This document shows, piece by piece, positions 57,503 to 64,000 of a stretch of 64,000 nt of DNA (position 1 is the first letter of the stretch; the number at the start of each line of letters is the position of its first letter). A model generated the notes under the pieces. That model saw only the letters and a list, made by a program, of their open reading frames with translations, ran no database searches and was not told the DNA's origin. The stretch lies in the NCBI RefSeq assembly GCF_003207855.1, contig NZ_NKTZ01000004.1, positions 1 through 64,000 of the forward strand. Direction: 5' to 3'. The stretch comes from Komagataeibacter rhaeticus. GTDB taxonomy: Bacteria > Pseudomonadota > Alphaproteobacteria > Acetobacterales > Acetobacteraceae. Both the position numbers and the translations under genes were made by a program.

Positions 57503-58162
57503 AAATAGGCGCACTCCGGTGTGTCACGTTCCGGCATCCGGGCTGCGCGCACCATGTGGCGGCAGGAGGGAGCGGGAGGAACGGACGGAAATATTAAAAA
57601 TAACGCGACCGGACCCGGACGGGACACCACCGCGCGGCGCGCGGGCGGACAGGCCATGCATGGCGACCGGATGCAGCCTGCAGCGGCCGCCCACGGTCAG
57701 GCATGGTGTCATCGCATGTGCGGAAGAGGGTCCGCGTGGTGTCCAATCCATCCTCGGTCATGGCTGGGGAGGTGCCGGCCGGCCTGATTGCCGGGGCGGG
57801 GCCTCCGTATCGACGGGTATGCCATCCGGTTTCCTGTCGATGGGGAACACCGGCGCGGCAGCTTCAGGTCGTGCGCCGCATGTGCTCCCACGCCGTGGCG
57901 TGGCCGGAAAAAAGGGCCGGTCAGCGTATGCCGCGCATGCATGATGCATGCCGGATGGAGAAAATCATGCCCTGCGGGCATCCCGCCAGTCTGGCCTGCC
58001 TTCGTGGCAGCCGGATCTGGCATGGTCCATCACGGCTGGGCAGCATGACGCAATGTAGCCCTTCCTGCAAGGCCCGCGTGTGTTTATCCCGCTGACGCGC
58101 CGCCCATATGGTGGTAATGGGAACGGGTATGCCCCCAACTGTTATGACCGGAAGCAACACGC
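57503..58162. other. long upstream region of rne and the amidase gene
   Basis: About 660 bases between divergent genes, with no supported protein gene. It must hold both promoters. RNase E messages often have long regulatory 5-prime leaders, so an autoregulatory leader for rne is possible. The AT-rich stretch near 57590 (AATATTAAAAATAACG) may belong to the rne promoter. A perfect 17-bp palindrome, GCATGCAT-G-ATGCATGC, lies at 57935-57951. Confidence 0.45.
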
Positions 58163-59083
58163 ATGCCCCCATCCCGGCCTGATGGAAACGACGTGGTCCC
58201 CGCTGGCCGCGGGCCTGGCCGCCGCACCGTGCTGGGCGGCCTTGGCCTGCTGGTGCCCGTAACCGGCATGGCCCGCACGCCCGCGCACCCGGCTGCCCAT
58301 GCGGCGGTGGCCCACCACGCCACGGCCCACGCGGCGCATCCCGTGCTGCACGCGCCCGCCATCGTGGGGCGCGCGGCACAGCCCAGGCCACTGATCATGC
58401 TGGACCCGGGGCACGGGGGCAAGGACCCCGGCGCCATTGGCGTGTCCGGCACGTATGAAAAACATGTGGCTGAAGCCGCCGCCAGCGAACTGCAGCGCCA
58501 GCTTGAGGCCAGTGGCCGCTACCGCGTGGCCATGACCCGCGCCGATGACCGCTTCATCCCGCTGGAGGGGCGGGTGGACATCGCCCACAGCCACAAGGCC
58601 GCGCTGTTCATTTCCATGCATGCCGATGCGCTGGTGGACCGGGGGGTGCGGGGCGCCAGTGTTTACACGCTCGCGGCAAAGGCGTCGGACCGGCAGACCG
58701 CCATGCTGGCCCGTACCGAAAACAGCGCCGACCGCTTTGGCGGCCCGCAGGTGCATGCGGATTCGCCGGAAGTGCAGGAAATCCTGGCCAGCCTCGTTAC
58801 CGAGGAGACACGCCATGGTGCCGCCCACATGGCCAGCAGCATCGTTTCCTCCTTCCGCCCGCGCATCGGGCTTCTGCCGCATCCCGCGCGCCATGCCTCC
58901 TTCGTGGTGCTTAAATCGGCCGATATCCCCTCCGTGCTGGTGGAGATGGGGTTCATGTCCAACCACATGGATGAAGCCGCCCTGCGCCAGGCCGCCCACC
59001 GCATGGTGGTGGCGGGTGCCATGGTGCAGGCGATCGACCGCTATTTCGCCACCGACAGCATGGTGACCCATGCCACCGGCTGA
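58163..59083 (+). CDS. N-acetylmuramoyl-L-alanine amidase, Tat-exported
   Basis: A 306-residue Amidase_3 enzyme that cuts the amide bond between MurNAc and the stem peptide, as AmiC does at septa. The N-terminus has a twin-arginine signal, GPGRRTVLGGLGLLVPVTG. An Ala/His-rich linker precedes the catalytic domain, in which LIMLDPGHGGKDPGAIG, TYEKHVAE, FISMHADA and VLVEMGFMSN supply zinc ligands and catalytic Glu. Tat export is typical of AmiA and AmiC. No AMIN domain is seen. leuA lies downstream with its own promoter. Confidence 0.9.
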   Translation: MPPSRPDGNDVVPAGRGPGRRTVLGGLGLLVPVTGMARTPAHPAAHAAVAHHATAHAAHPVLHAPAIVGRAAQPRPLIMLDPGHGGKDPGAIGVSGTYEKHVAEAAASELQRQLEASGRYRVAMTRADDRFIPLEGRVDIAHSHKAALFISMHADALVDRGVRGASVYTLAAKASDRQTAMLARTENSADRFGGPQVHADSPEVQEILASLVTEETRHGAAHMASSIVSSFRPRIGLLPHPARHASFVVLKSADIPSVLVEMGFMSNHMDEAALRQAAHRMVVAGAMVQAIDRYFATDSMVTHATG

Positions 59084-59108
59084 AGGGGCGGCCCGGGTGT
59101 TTTAGCGG

Positions 59109-59136
59109 TTGCAATCAGGGCGGCTACCTGTATTGT
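59109..59136 (+). promoter_or_regulatory. putative leuA promoter
   Basis: TTGCAA (-35) and TATTGT (-10) are 16 bases apart. Transcription would start around 59143, beside the leader-peptide ATG and about 245 bases before leuA, which leaves room for an attenuator leader. Confidence 0.5.
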
Positions 59137-59143
59137 GCGCGGC

Positions 59144-59254
59144 ATGGTAACGACAGCGCACATCGTGGGGATTGGATCGGGCGCATGCGCGCATCCGTCC
59201 GCGCGCGCATGTGCCGGTGCGGGGCTTCTTCGTCTTCGACTTACCCGCCCCTGA
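59144..59254 (+). CDS. leuL: leucine leader peptide (leuA attenuator)
   Basis: A 36-codon frame beginning MVTTAHIVG and ending GAGLLRLRLTRP. Near its end the codons run CTT CTT CGT CTT CGA CTT, four leucines within six codons, all using CTT, which is uncommon in this GC-rich genome. Ribosome stalling there would report low charged tRNA-Leu. The stop codon overlaps the first arm of a hairpin. The true start could be a later GTG. No Shine-Dalgarno site is obvious before the ATG, which lies close to the predicted transcription start. The symbol is by analogy. Confidence 0.65.
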   Translation: MVTTAHIVGIGSGACAHPSARACAGAGLLRLRLTRP

Positions 59255-59315
59255 GCGATCAGGGCCGGCTGCGTGCCGGCGCGCCCAGGGGATTGATCGG
59301 ACCGGCCCTGCCGGT
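59221..59315 (+). promoter_or_regulatory. leuA attenuator-like hairpins
   Basis: Mutually exclusive stems follow the leucine codons. GGGGC (59221-59225) can pair GCCCC (59247-59251). CCCTGA (59249-59254) can pair TCAGGG (59259-59264). GGGCCGGC (59262-59269) can pair GCCGGC and GCCC (59275-59286). A last stem, ACCGGC/GCCGGT, lies at 59301-59315. This is the 1:2, 2:3, 3:4 logic of amino-acid attenuators. No T-run follows the last stems, so termination may be Rho-dependent or control may act on translation. Confidence 0.55.
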
Positions 59316-59388
59316 TCGCGAACACGAATGACGGGCGCACGCCTTCGTGCCGCCTCCCACACAGGACCCAAGTCCCGAGGTTACTACC

Positions 59389-60963
59389 ATGAGCATCGAC
59401 CACCCTTCCTTTGGCCGGATTGACCCCAACCGCGTCATCATCTTTGACACCACGCTGCGTGATGGCGAGCAGTCCCCCGGTTTTTCCATGAACCTGGCGG
59501 AAAAGCTGCGCATGGCCGAAGCACTGGAAGAACTGGGCGTGGACGTGATGGAAGCGGGCTTTCCCGTGGCGTCGAAAGGGGATTTCGACAGCGTCCACCA
59601 GATCGCGCAGAAGGTCAGGAACACCGTCGTGTGCGCACTGGCGCGCAGCGGCGGCAGGAATGACATCACCAGCGCGGGCGAGGCGATCAGGCCCGCGAAG
59701 CGCGGGCGCATCCACAACTTCATCTCCACCTCGCCGCTGCACATGAAATACAAGCTGCGCATGGAGCCGGAGACGGTTCTGGAACTGATCGAGGCGGGCA
59801 ACCGCGCCTCGCGCCAGTTCACCGATGACGTGGAATGGTCGGCCGAGGACGGCTCGCGCACCGACCCCGATTTCCTGTGCCGCTGTGTCGAGACCGCCAT
59901 CCGCGCGGGGGCCACCACCATCAACATCCCCGATACGGTCGGCTATTCCACGCCCGAGGACATGGCCCGCATCTTCACCGACCTGCGCACCCGCGTGCCG
60001 GGGGCGGACCGGGTGATCTTCTCCACCCACAACCACAATGACCTGGGCCTGGCCGTGGCCAACACGGTGGCGGCGCTGAATGCGGGCGCGCGGCAGGTGG
60101 AATGCACCATCAACGGCATTGGCGAGCGCGCGGGCAATGCGGCGCTGGAGGAAATCATCATGGTGCTGCGCACGCGCCATGACGTGCTGCCCTATACCAC
60201 CGGCATCCATACCGAACGCCTGCTGCGTACCTCGCGCATGCTGTCCACCATCACCGGCTTCGATGTGCAGCCCAACAAGGCCATTGTCGGCCGCAATGCC
60301 TTTGCGCATGAAAGCGGCATCCATCAGGACGGGATCCTGAAAAACGCCGCGACCTACGAGATCATGACGCCCGAAAGCGTGGGCTGGAACCGTACCTCAC
60401 TGGTACTGGGCAAGCATTCGGGGCGCGCGGCCTTCCGCGACAAGCTGAAGGCGATGGGGTACGAAAACCTCGAAGAAGCCCAGTTCAACGAAGCCTTCAG
60501 CCGCTTCAAGGATCTGGCCGACCGCAAGAAGGTCATCTACGACGAGGATCTGGTGGCGCTGGTGGATGACGAAGTGCGCGACCATGCGCGCATCCGCTTC
60601 GTGGCGCTGGATGTGACCGCGGGTTCCCGCCGCCCCGCTACCGCCGACCTGGTGCTGGATGTCGATGGCGCGCGCAGGGAAGGCCACGCCGAAGGGCAGG
60701 GGCCGGTCGATGCCGCGTTCAACGCCATCCGCGCCATTGTTGCGCATGACGCGACCCTGCAGCTGTATTCCGTGGGGGCCGTGACCGAAGGCAGCGACGC
60801 GCAGGCCCGTACCTCGGTCCGGCTGGAGGAAGATGGCAAGCTGGTGGACGGGCAGGGTGCTGATGCGGATACGCTGGTCTCTGCCGTGCGGGCCTACGTG
60901 CATGCGCTGAACAAGCTGCTGGTCAAGCGCGATCGTGCCGAACCCGCCGCGCTGGACGCCTGA
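59389..60963 (+). CDS. leuA: 2-isopropylmalate synthase
   Basis: A 524-residue enzyme for the first committed step of leucine synthesis, joining acetyl-CoA and 2-ketoisovalerate. The catalytic barrel has [18 protein letters not shown], the metal-binding [37 protein letters not shown] and [17 protein letters not shown]. The C-terminal LeuA regulatory domain (residues 400-510, [24 protein letters not shown]) binds leucine for feedback inhibition. A GAGG site stands about ten bases before the ATG. The leader upstream suggests control by leucine supply as well. It is transcribed alone, followed by a palindromic element and a terminator. Confidence 0.97.
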   Translation: MSIDHPSFGRIDPNRVIIFDTTLRDGEQSPGFSMNLAEKLRMAEALEELGVDVMEAGFPVASKGDFDSVHQIAQKVRNTVVCALARSGGRNDITSAGEAIRPAKRGRIHNFISTSPLHMKYKLRMEPETVLELIEAGNRASRQFTDDVEWSAEDGSRTDPDFLCRCVETAIRAGATTINIPDTVGYSTPEDMARIFTDLRTRVPGADRVIFSTHNHNDLGLAVANTVAALNAGARQVECTINGIGERAGNAALEEIIMVLRTRHDVLPYTTGIHTERLLRTSRMLSTITGFDVQPNKAIVGRNAFAHESGIHQDGILKNAATYEIMTPESVGWNRTSLVLGKHSGRAAFRDKLKAMGYENLEEAQFNEAFSRFKDLADRKKVIYDEDLVALVDDEVRDHARIRFVALDVTAGSRRPATADLVLDVDGARREGHAEGQGPVDAAFNAIRAIVAHDATLQLYSVGAVTEGSDAQARTSVRLEEDGKLVDGQGADADTLVSAVRAYVHALNKLLVKRDRAEPAALDA

Positions 60964-60982
60964 CGGCCAGAAAGCGGAAGCG

Positions 60983-61050
60983 GTTTAGGGTGAGGCTTTC
61001 GCGGCACGTCTGAAAGAACGCCGCCTTTTCGGGAAAGGGGCGGCCCCGCA
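60983..61050. repeat. intergenic palindromic element, copy D (degenerate)
   Basis: Recognisable but decayed: GGGTGAGGCTTTC corresponds to GGTGAAGCTTTT of the other copies, and GAACGCCGCCTTTTC with GGGAAAGGGGCGGCCCC to their second hairpin. The first hairpin no longer pairs well. It again lies between convergent genes (leuA and the glycine-zipper lipoprotein). Confidence 0.55.
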
Positions 61051-61082
61051 GGCCCTGTCTGGCTGCCTGCCGGTATCTTGTG

Positions 61083-61120
61083 CCACACCCCACGGTCAGT
61101 TTTCTGTCCGTGGGGTGTGG
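61083..61120. terminator. strong hairpin between leuA and the lipoprotein gene
   Basis: A perfect 13-bp stem, CCACACCCCACGG and CCGTGGGGTGTGG, around the loop TCAGTTTTCTGT. It sits between convergent stop codons and probably ends transcription from both sides. There is no long T-run, so it may also act by protecting 3-prime ends. Confidence 0.7.
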
Positions 61121-61142
61121 TGCATTCAGGCGGGGGCGGTTT

Positions 61143-61673
61143 TCAGTAGCCGCCATACCCTTCGGGATAGGCGCCTTCCTGCTGCGGGTATTCGCCCTGT
61201 CCGTAGCTACTCTGGCCATAGCCATAGGGCTGCTGGGAATAATAGCCACTGTCCTGCCCATAATAGCCGCCCTGCCGGGGATAGCTGGGCTGGGCATAGC
61301 CCTGCTGCTGCGGATAGGCCGCGCGGCCGCCACCTGCCGCCTGCTGGCAGCTCTGTGGCGGGTAGCCCTGCGGCAGCACGCGGCCATCGGGACAGATGGT
61401 GGAAGCACCTTCCCCCCTCGGGCGGCGGGAGGGTGTCGTGGCCGCGCCGATGGCCGCACCGCCAGCCGCACCGGCCAGCGCGCCGATGGCTGCTCCCTGG
61501 CCACCGCCAGCCAGCCCGCCGATCAGGGCACCGCCACCCGCGCCCAGCAGTCCGCCGCCAATGGCGCGCTGGCCGGGATCACGGGTGTTCTCGCACGCAC
61601 CCAGCCCAAGGCACAGCCCGGCGGCCAGCAGGACGGCGGGGCGGATGGGCATGCGGGGGAATGATGTTTTCAT
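61143..61673 (-). CDS. glycine-zipper lipoprotein with Tyr/Gln/Gly-rich tail
   Basis: A 176-residue outer-membrane-type lipoprotein. The lipobox is LCLGLGACEN (cysteine near 27). A glycine zipper follows (GGGLLGAGGGALIGGLAGGG and AAIGALAGAAGGAAIGAATT), which can form a membrane-associated helix. Residues 90-112 have STICPDGRVLPQGYPPQSCQQ with two cysteines. The last 60 residues are a low-complexity run of Tyr, Gly, Gln, Ser and Pro (such as YGQDSGYYSQQPYGYGQSSY). The start is one of two ATGs seven codons apart. Role unknown; glycine-zipper lipoproteins often affect envelope integrity. Confidence 0.82.
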   Translation of the reverse strand: MKTSFPRMPIRPAVLLAAGLCLGLGACENTRDPGQRAIGGGLLGAGGGALIGGLAGGGQGAAIGALAGAAGGAAIGAATTPSRRPRGEGASTICPDGRVLPQGYPPQSCQQAAGGGRAAYPQQQGYAQPSYPRQGGYYGQDSGYYSQQPYGYGQSSYGQGEYPQQEGAYPEGYGGY

Positions 61674-63025
<1,352 letters not shown>

Positions 63026-63168
63026 CGGACGGGACAGATACGCTGCCTGCTGCGTGTGGAGGGCAGCGTGCCGAAGGGGAGACGCAGGACGATGCAGGTC
63101 CGGCGACCAGGCAGTATTGGACAACCCGGCAGGCGTGACGCCAGCGTCACGACTGGAGCGGCGGACTG

Positions 63169-64000
63169 ATGCCTGTTTCCATCCAGTTCCGTCAGGCGCT
63201 GGGCAAGCTGGTCCTGCCCGCGCTGATCCTTGTGGCCTGTGGCGTCATCCTGCTGGGCAAGGCGGATCGCGCGCTGGTTGAACGCCTGCGCATGCAGACG
63301 GCCGACCTGCTGGCCCCCGCCTACAGTCTGGTGGCGTGGCCGCAGGCCAAGCTGCGCTGGCTGTCGGGCAACCTGCAGGATATCCGCAACCTTGAAGCCG
63401 AGAACATCCGCCTGCGTGCCGAAAACGAGTCGCTGCGCCACTGGTATGACGTGGCGGCGGCGCTGGCGGATGAAAACGGCACGCTGAAAGCCAACCTGCA
63501 CTGGATTCCCGATAACGCGCCCACCTTCGTCAGTGGCCGCGTGGTGCGCGATACAAGCGGGCTGTACGCGCGCGCGGTGCTGCTGGCGATCAATGCCGAT
63601 ACATCGGTGCGCAAGGGGGGCATAGCACTTGATGGCGCGGGACTGGTCGGGCGTGTGACCGAGGTGGGCAAGCGCTCGGCGCGTGTGCTGCTGATTACCG
63701 ACTCGTCCAGCCGCCTGCCCGTGACGCTGGAATCCAGCCATGCCGCCGCCATCATGGCGGGCGACAATTCACCCCTGCCGCGTATCATCTTCTATCCGCA
63801 GGACAATGTGCCGATCGAGGGGGAGCGCGTCGTGACCAATGGCGAGATCGAGAGCCTGCCCGCCGGCCTGCCGGTGGGGCATGTGCACTATGTGCGCCCC
63901 GGCCAGCCCGTGGTGGTGCCCGCCGCGGCGCTGGACCATGTCGATATCCTGCGCATATTCGATTATGCCGACAGCGTGGCCCCGCCCGACGCGCCGGGCC
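63169..64000 (+). CDS. mreC: rod shape-determining protein MreC (partial, runs off window)
   Basis: The first 277 residues of MreC, with the end beyond the window. A single membrane helix (KLVLPALILVACGVILLG) is followed by a coiled coil (LSGNLQDIRNLEAENIRLRA). The periplasmic beta domains begin with SGRVVRDTSGLYARAVLLAIN and VRKGGIALDGAGLVGRVTEVG. MreC links MreB filaments to PBP2/RodA in the periplasm. mreD and other morphogenes would be expected downstream. GGAG stands about ten bases before the ATG. Confidence 0.95.
   Translation, partial: MPVSIQFRQALGKLVLPALILVACGVILLGKADRALVERLRMQTADLLAPAYSLVAWPQAKLRWLSGNLQDIRNLEAENIRLRAENESLRHWYDVAAALADENGTLKANLHWIPDNAPTFVSGRVVRDTSGLYARAVLLAINADTSVRKGGIALDGAGLVGRVTEVGKRSARVLLITDSSSRLPVTLESSHAAAIMAGDNSPLPRIIFYPQDNVPIEGERVVTNGEIESLPAGLPVGHVHYVRPGQPVVVPAAALDHVDILRIFDYADSVAPPDAPG

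Noticed and set aside
55658-57508. A 616-codon plus-strand frame opposite rne.
   Set aside because: Antisense to the conserved catalytic part of RNase E; no independent evidence of coding.
59172-59423. An 83-codon frame overlapping the leuA leader in another phase.
   Set aside because: It runs into leuA out of frame, and its translation is not leucine-rich; the frame at 59144-59254 explains the leader better.

Overview
The window is GC-rich, densely coding bacterial chromosome. Gene content and order (lptE-holA behind leuS, a DUF3576 lipoprotein beside leuS, mreB-mreC near leuA, a BglxA-like family 3 glycosidase relic, several family 4 glycosyltransferases) suggest an acetic acid bacterium (Acetobacteraceae), most likely Komagataeibacter or Gluconacetobacter. 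That placement is inferred from reading the proteins, not from a database search. I see no phage, plasmid functions, CRISPR array, rRNA or complete insertion sequence.

Region by region: (1) 1-3.1 kb is the least ordinary part. It holds a perfect 36-bp palindrome, a shortened ATP-grasp gene, a FAD oxidoreductase and an AT-rich gene-poor block. (2) 3.2-8.8 kb: tRNA-Arg(CCT) split by a group I-like intron, then holA, lptE, leuS and a DUF3576 lipoprotein, all on the minus strand. (3) 9-11 kb: a frameshifted family 3 glycosidase relic with an eroded active site. (4) 11-17.8 kb: a minus-strand run of lytic transglycosylase, DUF1489, exported nucleoside hydrolase, hemW, kup and the YggS-type PLP protein. 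(5) 17.9-22.8 kb: rsmB, rpe, a heparinase II/III-like protein and a glycosyltransferase. (6) 22.9-27.7 kb: M29 aminopeptidase with a small secreted protein, Rieske protein, DUF4186, tyrS and an alpha/beta hydrolase. (7) 28.3-33.9 kb: two cysteine desulfurases, a ferredoxin, mnmA, a GST-like protein and a glycosyltransferase, which look like a sulfur-relay operon. (8) 34-42.6 kb: a COG0523 metal GTPase coupled to a WD40 protein, a glycosyltransferase, a ClC channel, two CDF metal exporters and a COG2509 flavoprotein. (9) 42.7-54 kb: priA and xerC (divergent), proline iminopeptidase, a retropepsin-like protease, a P-II protein, a UbiH-type hydroxylase, cysE, an HI0933-type flavoprotein, a HerA-like ATPase and an IS630 transposase scrap. 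(10) 54.5-64 kb: rne, a Tat-exported amidase, leuA behind a leucine-coded leader, a glycine-zipper lipoprotein, mreB and the start of mreC.

The non-coding signals are the most informative part. They are a leucine leader peptide with mutually exclusive hairpins before leuA, a 231-nt intron placed exactly after the anticodon of tRNA-Arg(CCT), and a four-copy family of palindromic intergenic elements. Three of those copies sit between convergent genes, so they may act as two-way terminators.
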